The notes beneath the pieces are model-generated. The model was given only the letters and a program-made list of their open reading frames with translations. It ran no database searches and was not told the origin of the DNA. The position numbers were made by a program, and so were the translations under genes. 64,000 nt of DNA from Phreatobacter sp. Its GTDB lineage: Bacteria; Pseudomonadota; Alphaproteobacteria; Rhizobiales; Phreatobacteraceae. This document shows positions 54,853 to 63,974 of the stretch, in pieces; the first letter of the stretch is position 1; every line of letters begins with the position of its first letter. The stretch covers positions 62,001 to 126,000 of the forward strand of contig NZ_JAUYFA010000070.1 in NCBI RefSeq assembly GCF_030691135.1, given 5' to 3'.

Positions 54853-55811
54853 GCGAGGCCATATTCGGTGGGAGAGGCGACCTTCTGATGGAAGCGCAGC
54901 TTCTTCAGATATTCGATCGGGTCCTTCGGCGTCACCACGGCGCCCGCCGGCACGTTGAGCCAGTCCACCAGCCGGGTGAGCAGGAAGCGCAGTGCCGAGC
55001 CGCGCGCCAGGAGCGGCAATGCCGCCTTTTCGGCCTCGCTCAACGGCCTGACAGCCTGATAGGCGGCGATCATGGCGGAGCCCTTGGCGAAATCGAACTC
55101 GAAATCGGCCGAGAAACACCAGGCGTTGAGGCAGATGGCGAGGTCGTAGGCGAGGATGTCGTTGCAGGCGAAGTAGAAGTCGATCAGCCCCGACAGCTCG
55201 TTGTTGAGGAAGAAGACGTTGTCGTTGAACAGGTCGGCGTGGATGACGCCGGTCGGCAGGGCCGTCGGCCAGGTCCGCTCGCAATGGTCGAGCTCGGCGG
55301 CGATGGTCGCGGCGAGATCCGGCGCCACGGTGTCGGCGCGGTCGCTGGCCCTGTCATAGAGCGGTCGCCAGCCCGGCACGGAGAGGGCGTTGACGCGCGT
55401 GATGGCGAAGCCCTGTCCGGCGAGGTGCAACTGGGCGAGGGCCCGGCCGACGGCGGCGCAGTGGTGGACCTGCGGGCGGCGTATCCACATGCCGTCGAGA
55501 AAGGTGACGATGGCGGCGGGGCGGCCTGCGAGCTCGCCGAGGGTGGCGCCGTCCTTCATCCGCACCGGCTGCGGGCAGGTGAGGCCGCGCGCCGCGAGGT
55601 GCTCCATCAGACCGATGAAGAAGGGCAGGTCGGCGGGATCGACGCGCTTTTCATAGAGCGTCAGGATGAAGCTGCCGGCGGTGGTGTGGAGCAGGAAGTT
55701 GGTGTTCTCGACGCCCTCGGCGATGCCCTTGAAGGACAGGAGCTCCCCGATGTCGTAGCGCGCGAGATGGGCCGAGAGCTCCTCGGCGGTGACATCGGTA
55801 TAGACGGCCAT
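54849..55811 (-). CDS. thrB: Homoserine kinase
   Basis: A 320-residue enzyme of the APH-like fold that phosphorylates homoserine in threonine synthesis. Matching segments: [60 protein letters not shown] and [20 protein letters not shown]. It is the alphaproteobacterial ThrB type and overlaps the rnhA start by four bases (ATGA-type coupling). Upstream in the same strand run are hicB, hicA and ispH. Confidence 0.95.
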   Translation of the reverse strand: MAVYTDVTAEELSAHLARYDIGELLSFKGIAEGVENTNFLLHTTAGSFILTLYEKRVDPADLPFFIGLMEHLAARGLTCPQPVRMKDGATLGELAGRPAAIVTFLDGMWIRRPQVHHCAAVGRALAQLHLAGQGFAITRVNALSVPGWRPLYDRASDRADTVAPDLAATIAAELDHCERTWPTALPTGVIHADLFNDNVFFLNNELSGLIDFYFACNDILAYDLAICLNAWCFSADFEFDFAKGSAMIAAYQAVRPLSEAEKAALPLLARGSALRFLLTRLVDWLNVPAGAVVTPKDPIEYLKKLRFHQKVASPTEYGLA

Positions 55812-55822
55812 GGGAAGGGCTT

Positions 55823-56050
55823 TCAGGCGGCTCTGCTGGAAGAGCCCGGCTTGTAGCGCGGCGGTGGGATGGCGTCACCGTCTTCCATCGCAATCTGCAG
55901 CCATTGCGCGATGGCGACCTGGATGGAACGGGCTGCGTCCTCCGGCGTGGCGCCATGGGCCGAGCAGTAAGGCAGGTCCGGAACGTCCGCGGTCCAGCAC
56001 TGGTCGGCCTCCGACCATGACAAATTGATATGGTATCGGGGCGCGGTCAT
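55823..56050 (-). CDS. hicB: HicB-family antitoxin
   Basis: A 75-residue protein, [20 protein letters not shown], with the HicB partial RNase H-like fold core [20 protein letters not shown]. Its ATG overlaps the stop of the preceding gene (56047-56050), the usual HicA-HicB layout. The DNA-binding tail seen in longer HicB proteins is missing, so autoregulation is uncertain. Confidence 0.82.
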   Translation of the reverse strand: MTAPRYHINLSWSEADQCWTADVPDLPYCSAHGATPEDAARSIQVAIAQWLQIAMEDGDAIPPPRYKPGSSSRAA

Positions 56051-56298
56051 CGCTCGTCCAACGTGAGGTCGTGGGTATCGACAATAGCCAGAAACTGGCG
56101 GATTTGGTACCGCTTCACGTCCTTGCCGTCGGACTGGACCGACAGCTTGACGCCGCTCCCCTCGTGTTTCCAGAGCCGGTGGCTACCACTCGTGGCGCGG
56201 AGCCGGAAGCCGCAGGCGGCGAGAAGCGCCTCGAAATCCCGGAATGACAGGCTGCTGCCGGACCGCGCCGCTGCCATGAGTTTGGCAGCGCGTCCCAT
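56047..56298 (-). CDS. hicA: HicA-family toxin (mRNA interferase)
   Basis: An 83-residue protein with the HicA double-stranded RNA-binding-like core: DFEALLAACGFRLRATSGSH, then RLWKHEGSGVKLSVQSDGKD. The catalytic His is in GSH. The gene is tightly inserted between the ispH stop (56302) and hicB. HicA toxins cut mRNA and are neutralised by HicB. Confidence 0.82.
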   Translation of the reverse strand: MGRAAKLMAAARSGSSLSFRDFEALLAACGFRLRATSGSHRLWKHEGSGVKLSVQSDGKDVKRYQIRQFLAIVDTHDLTLDER

Positions 56299-56301
56299 GG
56301 T

Positions 56302-57261
56302 TCAGGCCGCCGCTTCGGGGCGCAGCTGGCGGGGCAGGGGGAAGAAGACGCTCTCGTCGGCGGTGGAGACGGTCTCGACCGACACCGTGTAGCGCGCGGC
56401 GAAGGCCTCGATGATCTCCTCGACCAACACTTCCGGAGCCGAGGCGCCGGCGGTGATGCCGAGGGAGGCGATGGCGCCGAAGCGGGTCCAGTCGATATCG
56501 GCGGCGCGCTGGACGAGGTCGGAGACGGCGCAGCCCTCGCGTTCGGCCACTTCGCGCAGGCGCTGGGAATTGGACGAGTTCGGCGCGCCGACGACGATCA
56601 TCGCTTCGACCATCGGCGCGACCCGCTTCACCGCCTCCTGGCGGTTGGTGGTCGCATAGCAGATGTCTTCCTTGTGCGGGCCGACGATGGCGGGAAAGCG
56701 CTGGCGCAGGCAGTCGACGATCTCGCGGGTATCGTCCACCGACAGGGTGGTCTGGGTGACAAAGGCGAGCGCTTGGTCGTCGCGCGGGGTGAAGGCGCGG
56801 GCATCCTCCAGCGTCTCGATCAGCGTCACCGCACCCGGCGGCAACTGGCCCATGGTGCCGACCACTTCGGGATGGCGGGCATGGCCGACGAGCACCACCT
56901 CGCGGCCGCGGCGGTGATGGATTTCCGCCTCGCGATGCACCTTGGTGACCAGCGGGCAGGTGGCGTCGATGGCGAGGAAATTGCGCTCCTGGGCGGCGGC
57001 CGGCACCGATTTCGGCACGCCGTGGGCCGAGAAGATGACGGGAGCCGCGGTATCCGGGATCTCGTCCAGTTCCTCGACGAAGACGGCACCCTTGGCCTTC
57101 AGGCCGTCGACCACGAAGCGGTTGTGGACGATCTCGTGGCGCACATAGACCGGCGGGCCATAGAGCTTCAGCGCCTGCTCGACGGCGTCGATGGCGCGCA
57201 CCACGCCAGCGCAGAAGCCGCGCGGCGAACACAGCAGAATCTTCAGCGGGGGCTTCGACAA
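56302..57261 (-). CDS. ispH: 4-Hydroxy-3-methylbut-2-enyl diphosphate reductase
   Basis: A 319-residue iron-sulfur enzyme of the MEP pathway that makes IPP and DMAPP. The three cluster cysteines lie in [30 protein letters not shown] and [14 protein letters not shown] 57261 is chosen because GGAG sits six bases upstream and the length fits the family; TTG 57315 would add 18 residues. It runs into hicA within four bases. Confidence 0.94.
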   Translation of the reverse strand: MSKPPLKILLCSPRGFCAGVVRAIDAVEQALKLYGPPVYVRHEIVHNRFVVDGLKAKGAVFVEELDEIPDTAAPVIFSAHGVPKSVPAAAQERNFLAIDATCPLVTKVHREAEIHHRRGREVVLVGHARHPEVVGTMGQLPPGAVTLIETLEDARAFTPRDDQALAFVTQTTLSVDDTREIVDCLRQRFPAIVGPHKEDICYATTNRQEAVKRVAPMVEAMIVVGAPNSSNSQRLREVAEREGCAVSDLVQRAADIDWTRFGAIASLGITAGASAPEVLVEEIIEAFAARYTVSVETVSTADESVFFPLPRQLRPEAAA

Positions 57262-57325
57262 GCAGCTCTCCGGATCGGGAGGTCCCGGTTTCGGGGGAAG
57301 CGGCGCGCCTGTCAAGGCGATGCCG

Positions 57326-57610
57326 TCAGGCGGCGCGCGCGGCCTGGGGACGCGGCAGGCGCACGCGGCGGAAGACGACGACGATTTCGTGGCGGTTGCA
57401 GGCGACGGCGCCGCGGGCGATGGCGCGGCGGCGCTCGAATCCGGTGAGGTCGTAATGCGGTGCGCTGGTCTTCGGCGGGCCCTGGTAGATCAGGCGGTGG
57501 ACGCCGATCTCGCGGGCGAAACGGTGCAGTTCCTCCTCGCTGTCGGCGAGGAGATGGCACCATTTCAGCCCCTGCCATGGCCAGATCGCGTCGTCCACGT
57601 AGACCGCCAC
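57326..57610 (-). CDS. DUF4031 protein
   Basis: A 94-residue protein, [20 protein letters not shown] with [20 protein letters not shown] and [20 protein letters not shown], the DUF4031 family. Function unknown. It starts at GTG 57610 with GAGGAG eight bases upstream, and lies between the aarF-like gene and ispH in a tight run. Confidence 0.88.
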   Translation of the reverse strand: MAVYVDDAIWPWQGLKWCHLLADSEEELHRFAREIGVHRLIYQGPPKTSAPHYDLTGFERRRAIARGAVACNRHEIVVVFRRVRLPRPQAARAA

Positions 57611-57622
57611 CGCGCCGGCTCC

Positions 57623-58987
57623 TCAGGCGGCGAGAAGGCCGGCGGCGCCGAGGGCGGCCTGCTGGCGTTGGGTGACCGCGGCGAGGCTGAAGCGGTCGAT
57701 CTCCTCGTTGAACATGCGGTAGAAATTCAGTTCCGCCTTGAGGTGCAGGAAGACGCCGCCGAGGCCGATGGCGGCGCGGTCCATCAGCACGAATTCCTGC
57801 GGGATGGTGACGGGGCCCTTCTCCTTCAGCGCCTTGTGGACGGTGAAGGCCTCGCGCCGGCCGTACTGGCCGGGGGAGACGCCGTCGGCGATGGAGCGGA
57901 CGCGGTCGTCGAGCAGCGGCCCGTAGATGAAGCGCGCCCACAGGTTCAGGATATCGATGAGATCCCGGTTGAGGTTCTTGAAGCCCCAGGTCTCGTAGGC
58001 ATGGACGACGCGCGCCTCGTCGTTCTCCTCGAGGCCCTTGTAGAGGTCGATGACGGCGCCGATGAAGCGCGGCGGGAAGATGCGCACGCAGCCGTAGTCC
58101 AGGAGGTTGATGCCGCCGGGTTCGCCGTCCTCTTCGAAGACGGTGTAATTGCCGAGATGCGGGTCGCCGTGGATGACGCCGATGGCGGCGAAGGGATGCC
58201 ACCAGGCGCGGAACATGGCGGTGGCGAGCCGGTTGCGGATGGCGAGCGTCTGATCGACATGGGACAGCATCTTCGTGCCGTCGAGCCAGGACAGCGTCAG
58301 GAGGCGGCCGGTGGAGAGCTCATGCCGGATGGTCGGCACACGCACCAGCGGCTCGTCCGAGAGGACCTCCTGATAGAGCGCGGCGTTCTTGGCCTCGCGG
58401 CGGTAGTCGAGTTCCTCGCGGACCCGCTCGCCGATCTCCTTGATGATCTCGCGGGTGTCGATGGCACTGTCCATACGCCGCTGGATGGCGAAGAGAATCT
58501 CGAGCTGGGACAGATCGGCCTCCACCGCCGACTGCATGTCCGGGTACTGCAGCTTGCAGGCGAGGGCCATGCCGTCATGGGCGGTGGCGCGGTGGACCTG
58601 GCCGAGGGAGGCGGCGGCAGCGGGGATCTTGTCGAAGGCGGCGAAGCGCTTCTCCCAGTCGGGCCCGAGTTCGGCCATCATGCGGCGCTTGACGAAGGCC
58701 GGGCCCATGGGCGGCGCGTCCGACTGCAGCTTCTGCAACTCCTCGGCATATTCGGGCGGCAGGACCTCGGGGATGGTGGCGAGGAGCTGGGCGACCTTCA
58801 TGATCGGCCCCTTCAGGCCACCGAGTGCGCGGCTCAGGTCGGCGGCGTTCTTCTCGCGGTCGAGGCCGGTGCCGAACAGGCGGGCCGCGGCGATCGAGGC
58901 GGCCGCACCCGCCACGTTGGTGCCGACGCGGGCATAGCGCGACAGGCGTCCGGTCAGGCGATTGGCTTCGTCGTCGCGCGGCGGCAT
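57623..58987 (-). CDS. ABC1/AarF (UbiB-like) kinase-like protein
   Basis: A 454-residue atypical protein kinase-like protein of the UbiB/COQ8 family. It shows the Ala-rich, Gly-poor nucleotide loop (AAAASLGQVHRATAHDGMAL), KLQYPDMQSAVEADLSQLEI, catalytic GVIHGDPHLGNYTVFEED and LLDYGCVRIFPP. UbiB-type members support ubiquinone synthesis. ATG 58987 follows GGGAGC. Confidence 0.9.
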   Translation of the reverse strand: MPPRDDEANRLTGRLSRYARVGTNVAGAAASIAAARLFGTGLDREKNAADLSRALGGLKGPIMKVAQLLATIPEVLPPEYAEELQKLQSDAPPMGPAFVKRRMMAELGPDWEKRFAAFDKIPAAAASLGQVHRATAHDGMALACKLQYPDMQSAVEADLSQLEILFAIQRRMDSAIDTREIIKEIGERVREELDYRREAKNAALYQEVLSDEPLVRVPTIRHELSTGRLLTLSWLDGTKMLSHVDQTLAIRNRLATAMFRAWWHPFAAIGVIHGDPHLGNYTVFEEDGEPGGINLLDYGCVRIFPPRFIGAVIDLYKGLEENDEARVVHAYETWGFKNLNRDLIDILNLWARFIYGPLLDDRVRSIADGVSPGQYGRREAFTVHKALKEKGPVTIPQEFVLMDRAAIGLGGVFLHLKAELNFYRMFNEEIDRFSLAAVTQRQQAALGAAGLLAA

Positions 58988-59058
58988 GCGGGCTCCCGGG
59001 GATCAGGGTCGAGAGCAGGACATAGTGCGGGTGGGGCCGGGTTTCGAGGGGCGGGCGT

Positions 59059-59156
59059 TCAGGCCGGCCAGTTGTCGCGGATCCAGCGGGTCAGGCCTTC
59101 CTCGCCCAGCTCTCCTTGTCGAAGCGGGTGACGACGGCGATCTGGAGGGACATCAT
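59059..59156 (-). pseudogene. Small coupled gene or remnant after pepF, with a possible frameshift
   Basis: ATGATG at 59151-59156 overlaps the pepF stop TGA and opens a frame reading MMSLQIAVVTRFDKESWARK and a stop at 59091. One base shifted at the GCGAGG step, the frame continues as EEGLTRWIRDNWPA to a stop at 59059, which looks like natural protein sequence. It is either a frameshifted 32-residue gene or chance; unrecognised family. Confidence 0.3.
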
Positions 59157-60997
59157 TCTTCCATCGCCTCCAGCTCGTCGATCAGGCGGGCAATGACGCC
59201 GAGACCGCCCTGCCAGAAGGCCGGGTCGCGGGCATCGAGCCCGAAGGGCGCCAGGAGTTCGGCGTGGTGCTTGGTACCGCCGGCCGAGAGCATGGCGAGA
59301 TAGCGCGCCGCAAAGCCGGAATCGGCCTTCTCGTAGACCGCATAGAGCGAGTTCACCAGGCAGTCGCCGAAGGCATAGGCGTAGACGTAGAAGGGCGAAT
59401 GGATGAAGTGCGGGATATAGGCCCAGAAGGTCTCGTAGCCCGGCTTCAGTTCGATGGCGGGGCCGAGGCTCTCGGCCTGGACGCTCATCCAGGCGGCGGA
59501 AATGTCGTCGGCGGTCAGTTCACCGTTACGGCGCTGCGAGTGGATCTGCCGCTCGAAGGAATAGAAGGCGATCTGGCGGATCACCGTGTTGATCATGTCC
59601 TCGACCTTGGAGGCGATGAGCGCCTTCTTCTGGACGGGGTCGGTGGTGGCCTTCAGGATCGCCTTGAAGGTCAGCATCTCGCCGAAGACCGACGCTGTCT
59701 CGGCGAGGGTGAGCGGTGTCGGCGCCATCAGCGCGCCGTTGGGGGCGGCGAGCACCTGGTGGACGCCGTGGCCGAGCTCGTGGGCGAGGATCATCACGTC
59801 GCGCGGCTTGCCCTGGTAGTTGAGCAGCACGAAGGGATGGGCGGAGGGCACGGTCGGGTGGGCGAAGGCGCCAGGCGCCTTGCCGGGGCGGACCGGCGCG
59901 TCGATCCAGCCCTCGTCGAAGAAGCGGCTGGCGATGTTGGACAGATCCGGCGAGAAGCCCGCATAGGCCGAGAGCACCGTGTCGCGCGCCTCGGTCCAGG
60001 CGATGGTGCGCTGTTCGACCTGCGGCAGCGGCGCGTTGCGGTCCCAGTGCGGCAGCGTCTCCTTGCCGAACCAGCGGGCCTTCAGCTTGTAGTAGCGGTG
60101 GGAGAGGGCCGGATAGGCCTCGCGCACGGCGGCGACCAGCGCGTCGACCACTTCGCGCTCGACCCTGTTGGCGAGGTGACGTGAATCCGCCACGTCCTCG
60201 AAACCGCGCCAGCGGTCGGAGATTTCCTTGTCCTTGGCCAGCGTATTGGTGATCAGGGCGAAGGTGCGCAGGTTCTCGCCGAAGGTCGCGGCCAGCGCGT
60301 CGGAGGCCTTGCGGCGGTTGTCCTCTGCCGTGTCCTGCAGCAGGTTCAACGCCGGCTCCAGCGGCAGTTCCTCGCCGTCGATGGTGAAGCGCAGGCTCGC
60401 CATGGTCTCGTCGAACAGGCGGTTCCAGGCAGCGCGCCCGGTCATGTTCTTCTCGTGGAAGAGCTTCTCGATGCGGTCGTCGAGCTGGAAGGGCTTGTCC
60501 TTGCGGATGTCCTCCAGCCAGGGACGGTAGCGGGCGAGCGGGGGCAGCATCACCGCCTGATCGATCAGTCCATCCTCGATGCGGTTCAGCTCGAGGGTGA
60601 AGAACAGGAGATGCGACGAGGTCGCGGTGATCTTCTCCTGGATGTCGCCATAGAACTTCGCCCGCACCGGGTCGGTGGTGTCGCCGGCATAGACGAGGCC
60701 GGCATAGGAGGCGAGGCGGCCGAGGAGGTCTTCCAGCGCCTCGAAGCGGGTCACCGCCTCGGTGAGGCCGGCGGCGGCGCTGGCGCTGCGGGCGATCTCC
60801 TCCAGCCGGCCCTCATAGGCCGCCTCGAAGGCGAGGGCCTCGGTTTCGGCACGGTAGAGGTCGTCGGCGACGGCCGGCGCGTCCATGCCGGCATAGAGGG
60901 CCGTCAGGTCCCATTCGGGGAGGGCGCCGAGAGCCTCGACGCGCTTCTCGCGCGCAGCCGCACTCTTCGAGCCGGCATCGTTGACTGAACGGCGCAT
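59153..60997 (-). CDS. pepF: Oligoendopeptidase F (M3 family metallopeptidase)
   Basis: A 614-residue zinc peptidase that cleaves short peptides in the cytoplasm. The active site is DVMILAHELGHGVHQVLAA with the HExGH zinc ligands, followed by TASVFGEMLTFKAIL. The PepF N-terminal domain (MRRSVNDAGSKSAAAREKRV) and length are normal. ATG 60997 is preceded by GGAGG. Confidence 0.95.
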   Translation of the reverse strand: MRRSVNDAGSKSAAAREKRVEALGALPEWDLTALYAGMDAPAVADDLYRAETEALAFEAAYEGRLEEIARSASAAAGLTEAVTRFEALEDLLGRLASYAGLVYAGDTTDPVRAKFYGDIQEKITATSSHLLFFTLELNRIEDGLIDQAVMLPPLARYRPWLEDIRKDKPFQLDDRIEKLFHEKNMTGRAAWNRLFDETMASLRFTIDGEELPLEPALNLLQDTAEDNRRKASDALAATFGENLRTFALITNTLAKDKEISDRWRGFEDVADSRHLANRVEREVVDALVAAVREAYPALSHRYYKLKARWFGKETLPHWDRNAPLPQVEQRTIAWTEARDTVLSAYAGFSPDLSNIASRFFDEGWIDAPVRPGKAPGAFAHPTVPSAHPFVLLNYQGKPRDVMILAHELGHGVHQVLAAPNGALMAPTPLTLAETASVFGEMLTFKAILKATTDPVQKKALIASKVEDMINTVIRQIAFYSFERQIHSQRRNGELTADDISAAWMSVQAESLGPAIELKPGYETFWAYIPHFIHSPFYVYAYAFGDCLVNSLYAVYEKADSGFAARYLAMLSAGGTKHHAELLAPFGLDARDPAFWQGGLGVIARLIDELEAMEE

Positions 60998-61125
60998 GGA
61001 AGCCTCCTGACGGTCGATCCCAGGGGGCTGGTATGGGCAAAAGGCTTCGACCGATCAACGGCGCGCGTGGCCCAGAGGGACCGAGAGGGGGCCGCCGTTG
61101 CCGCTGTGCAACGCCTGCCGACGGT

Positions 61126-61806
61126 TCAGCCGGCAGCCGCCATCCGCGGCATGTCCTGCTCTCCCGCGGCGCGCTTGCGGAAGCGGACCAGCGTGTAGAC
61201 GCCCAGCGGGGCGACCCGGCGACGCTCGGCGACCTCGACGCCGCCATGGGCCTCGGCCCAGGCCTGCAGGCGCTGGAAGGGGAATTCCGGCCTCAGGCCG
61301 AAGGTATGGGCGTGCTTGGCGAACCAGCGCTCGATGGCGGCGGCGAGGCCGCGCTCCGAGTAGAGGTGATTGACCAGGATGATCTCGCCGCCAGGCTTCA
61401 GGACGCGGGCGCATTCGTCGAGCACGCGCTCGGGCCGCTCGACCAGGGTGATGACGAATTGCGCGACGACGCCGTCGAACATCGCGTCGGGAAAGGCGAG
61501 ATCGTGGGCGTCCATGACGCTGACGTCCCTGACCTGCGGAAAGGCACCGGTGGCCATGCGCTCGCGCGCCTTGGCGATCATCGGCTCCGACAGGTCGATC
61601 CCGTAGATCTCGTGGCGGGCATCGTAGTCCTGGAAAGACAGGCCGGTGCCGACGCCGACTTCGAGGATGCGGTTGCCGGTCTGCTTCACCGCCGCGGTGG
61701 CGGCACGGCGGCCCTTCTCGAAGACGGGCCCGCAGACGGCGTCATAGATCGGCGCCCAGCGCGCATAGGCGCGCTCCATCGTTTCCCGGTCGAGATCTCC
61801 AGCCAT
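61126..61806 (-). CDS. Class I SAM-dependent methyltransferase, PmtA-like
   Basis: A 226-residue methyltransferase with motif I NRILEVGVGTGLSFQDYDA and motif II-like YGIDLSEPMIAKARERM, VMDAHDLAFPDAMFDGVVAQ. The N-terminus ETMERAYARWAPIYDAVCGP is typical of the Rhodobacter-type phosphatidylethanolamine N-methyltransferase family, which makes phosphatidylcholine. The location beside a lipid-remodelling pair fits. Pho-box-like repeats lie upstream. Substrate not proven. Confidence 0.8.
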   Translation of the reverse strand: MAGDLDRETMERAYARWAPIYDAVCGPVFEKGRRAATAAVKQTGNRILEVGVGTGLSFQDYDARHEIYGIDLSEPMIAKARERMATGAFPQVRDVSVMDAHDLAFPDAMFDGVVAQFVITLVERPERVLDECARVLKPGGEIILVNHLYSERGLAAAIERWFAKHAHTFGLRPEFPFQRLQAWAEAHGGVEVAERRRVAPLGVYTLVRFRKRAAGEQDMPRMAAAG

Positions 61807-61886
61807 CTGGCGCCCCCGTCAACACGTGCGGGTGCGCCCTGAAATCGGGAGCGGACCCCTCATCCGGCAAGCCGTAGCAAGGCTGG

Positions 61887-61945
61887 GCGACAGTTGGACG
61901 ACAGGACCGAGCGTCGCTTCGCCGCGCCTGTCACAAAAGCGCAAG
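61887..61945. promoter_or_regulatory. Pho box-like repeats between divergent lipid genes
   Basis: Read on the minus strand, 61904-61887 is CTGTCGT-CCAA-CTGTCGC: two copies of CTGTC in the exact 7-4-7 Pho-box spacing, each one base off CTGTCAT/CAC. On the plus strand a single half-site CTGTCAC-AAAA begins at 61928 with a poor second half. They lie between the methyltransferase and the phosphoesterase genes. Confidence 0.55.
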
Positions 61946-61998
61946 GCGAATCTGATGTTGCTGCCCGCGTCGAAGCAAAAGCGGCCGGGAGCCGGACG

Positions 61999-62823
61999 AT
62001 GGTGCAGAAGCGGCACAGGGCAATATTCATCTCGGATGTCCATCTCGGCGCCCGGGGTGCGCAGGCGGCCCTCCTGATCGACTTCCTCCGGCACAATGAC
62101 GCCGACGTCATCTATCTCGTCGGCGACATCGTCGACGGATGGCAGCTCAAGCGCGGCTGGTACTGGCCGCAGGCGCACAACGACGTCGTGCAGAAGCTTC
62201 TGCGGGTCGTGCGCAAGGGCAGCCAGATCTACTACCTGCCGGGAAACCACGACGAATTCATGCGCGACTATTTCGGTACGCATTTCGGCGGCATCGAGGT
62301 GATGGACCAGGTCGTGCACGAGGCGGCGGACGGCAAGCGCTTCCTCGTCATCCACGGCGACGCCTTCGACGTGGTGGTCATGCACGCGCGCTGGCTCGCC
62401 AATCTCGGAGACTGGGCTTACGACGCGGCGCTCTACTGCAACCGCTGGCTCAATTTCGTGCGACGCCGGCTGGGCCTGACCTACTGGTCGCTGTCGGCCT
62501 GGGCGAAGTTCAAGGTGAAGAAAGCGGTCAACTTCATCGGCGCCTTCGAAGAGGCGCTGGCGACCGAAGCGCGGCGCCAGAAGGTCGACGGCGTCATCTG
62601 CGGGCACATCCACCACGCGTCCATCAACGACCAGCTCGGTATCCGCTACATGAATTGCGGCGACTGGGTCGAGAGCTGCACCGCCCTGGTGGAGGGCTAT
62701 GACGGCAGGTTCGAGATCATGCGCTGGACCGAGCTGGTCGCAGCTCCCGGGCTCGTCGATGCCGACATGCACGAGGTCGACCTGCCGATCGCGATGCCGG
62801 GGCGTTCGCGGGTGAATGCCTGA
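61999..62823 (+). CDS. PlcP-like metallophosphoesterase (LpxH-related fold)
   Basis: A 274-residue calcineurin-like phosphoesterase with all metal-binding motifs: ISDVHLGARG, VGDIVDGWQ, LPGNHDEFMRDY, VIHGDAFDV and CGHIHHASI. Close rhizobial relatives are annotated as UDP-2,3-diacylglucosamine diphosphatase, and this group includes PlcP, the phospholipase C that cleaves phospholipids to diacylglycerol during phosphate starvation. The glycosyltransferase gene overlapping its end by eight bases supports the lipid-remodelling reading. ATG 61999 follows GGGAG. Confidence 0.85.
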   Translation: MVQKRHRAIFISDVHLGARGAQAALLIDFLRHNDADVIYLVGDIVDGWQLKRGWYWPQAHNDVVQKLLRVVRKGSQIYYLPGNHDEFMRDYFGTHFGGIEVMDQVVHEAADGKRFLVIHGDAFDVVVMHARWLANLGDWAYDAALYCNRWLNFVRRRLGLTYWSLSAWAKFKVKKAVNFIGAFEEALATEARRQKVDGVICGHIHHASINDQLGIRYMNCGDWVESCTALVEGYDGRFEIMRWTELVAAPGLVDADMHEVDLPIAMPGRSRVNA

Positions 62824-63853
62824 TCGGGAGGCTGCGATGCGCCTGGCGATCGCCACCGATGCCTGGACACCGCAAGTCAACGGTGTCGTGCGCTCACTCA
62901 AGGAGACCGCCGCGGCGCTGGCCGGGCTCGGCATCGATGCCCGGTTCGTGACGCCCGAGGGGCTGCCGACCTGGCCGATGCCGACCTATCCCGACATCCG
63001 CCTCGCCCTCGGCGCCGGGACGGCCATCGCCGCCCGGCTCGATGCGATCGCTCCCGCGGCGCTGCACATCGCCACGGAAGGTCCCGTCGGCCATGCGGCG
63101 CGGCGCTGGGCACTCTCCAGGGGGCTCGCCTTCACCACCAGCTATCACACCCGCTACCCCGAATATGTGCGGGCCCGGGCGCCGATTCCCGAGGCGTTGA
63201 CCTACGCCTGGCTGCGCAATTTCCACGGGGCCGCGGTCCGCACGATGGTGCCGACCGAGACGATGCGGCGGGAACTCGCCGGCTGGGGCTTCGCCAATCT
63301 CGCGGTGTGGTCGCGCGGCGTCGACACCGCCCTGTTCCGGCCGCGGGCAGGTTCGGGCCTCGGCCTGCCGGGGCCGGTCATGCTGAGCGTCGGACGCGTC
63401 GCGGTGGAGAAGAACCTTGAGGCGTTCCTGTCGCTCGACCTGCCAGGGACGAAGCTGGTCGTGGGCGACGGCCCGCAGCGGGCGGAACTCGAGCGTCGCT
63501 TTCCCGCAGCGGTCTTCCTCGGGGTTAAGACCGGCGACGAACTGGCCGCAATCTATGCCGCGGCGGACGTCTTCGTCTTCACCAGCCGCACCGACACCTT
63601 CGGCAACGTCATGCAGGAGGCTCTGGCCTGCGGGGTGCCGGTCGCGGCTTTCCCGGTGCCCGGCCCGCTTGACGTCATCACCGATCCCGCCGTCGGCGTG
63701 CTCGACGAGGACCTCGCGGTCGCCATCCGCTCGGCGCTGGCCCTCGACCGCCGTGCCTGCCGGGCGCTGGCGGAAAGCCGCACCTGGGAGGCGGCGGCAC
63801 GCCAGTTCGCCGCAGCGCTGGCACCGTTTCCGGCGGCGGCGAGGGCCGCCTGA
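62816..63853 (+). CDS. GT4-family glycosyltransferase (Agt-like, probably glycolipid-forming)
   Basis: A 345-residue retaining glycosyltransferase of the GT4/GT1 fold: ATDAWTPQVNGVVRSLKETA at the N-terminus, acceptor-side TTSYHTRYPEYVRARAPIPE, and a C-terminal donor-binding region with LSVGRVAVEKNLEAFLSLD and FTSRTDTFGNVMQEALACGV (E-x7-E type). It overlaps the PlcP-like gene by eight bases. A PlcP-Agt pair making glyco-diacylglycerols is known from marine bacteria, and this fits it. The sugar donor is unknown. Confidence 0.85.
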   Translation: MPDREAAMRLAIATDAWTPQVNGVVRSLKETAAALAGLGIDARFVTPEGLPTWPMPTYPDIRLALGAGTAIAARLDAIAPAALHIATEGPVGHAARRWALSRGLAFTTSYHTRYPEYVRARAPIPEALTYAWLRNFHGAAVRTMVPTETMRRELAGWGFANLAVWSRGVDTALFRPRAGSGLGLPGPVMLSVGRVAVEKNLEAFLSLDLPGTKLVVGDGPQRAELERRFPAAVFLGVKTGDELAAIYAAADVFVFTSRTDTFGNVMQEALACGVPVAAFPVPGPLDVITDPAVGVLDEDLAVAIRSALALDRRACRALAESRTWEAAARQFAAALAPFPAAARAA

Positions 63854-63902
63854 GCTTGCCGCCCCGGGTTTGGTCCGTTCGGGATCACGCCGTTAGAGCC
63901 GC

Positions 63903-63918
63903 GTTAACCGCCCCTTAA
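63903..63918. promoter_or_regulatory. Perfect CtrA box before the last gene
   Basis: GTTAA-CCGCCCC-TTAA reads on the minus strand as TTAA-GGGGCGG-TTAAC, an exact CtrA box, 57-72 bases upstream of the start codon at 63975. Confidence 0.7.
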
Positions 63919-63974
63919 GCGGCACCCACCACCCTCTCCCGAATCGAGACATCCGCATTCCGGGAGTGCATGCC

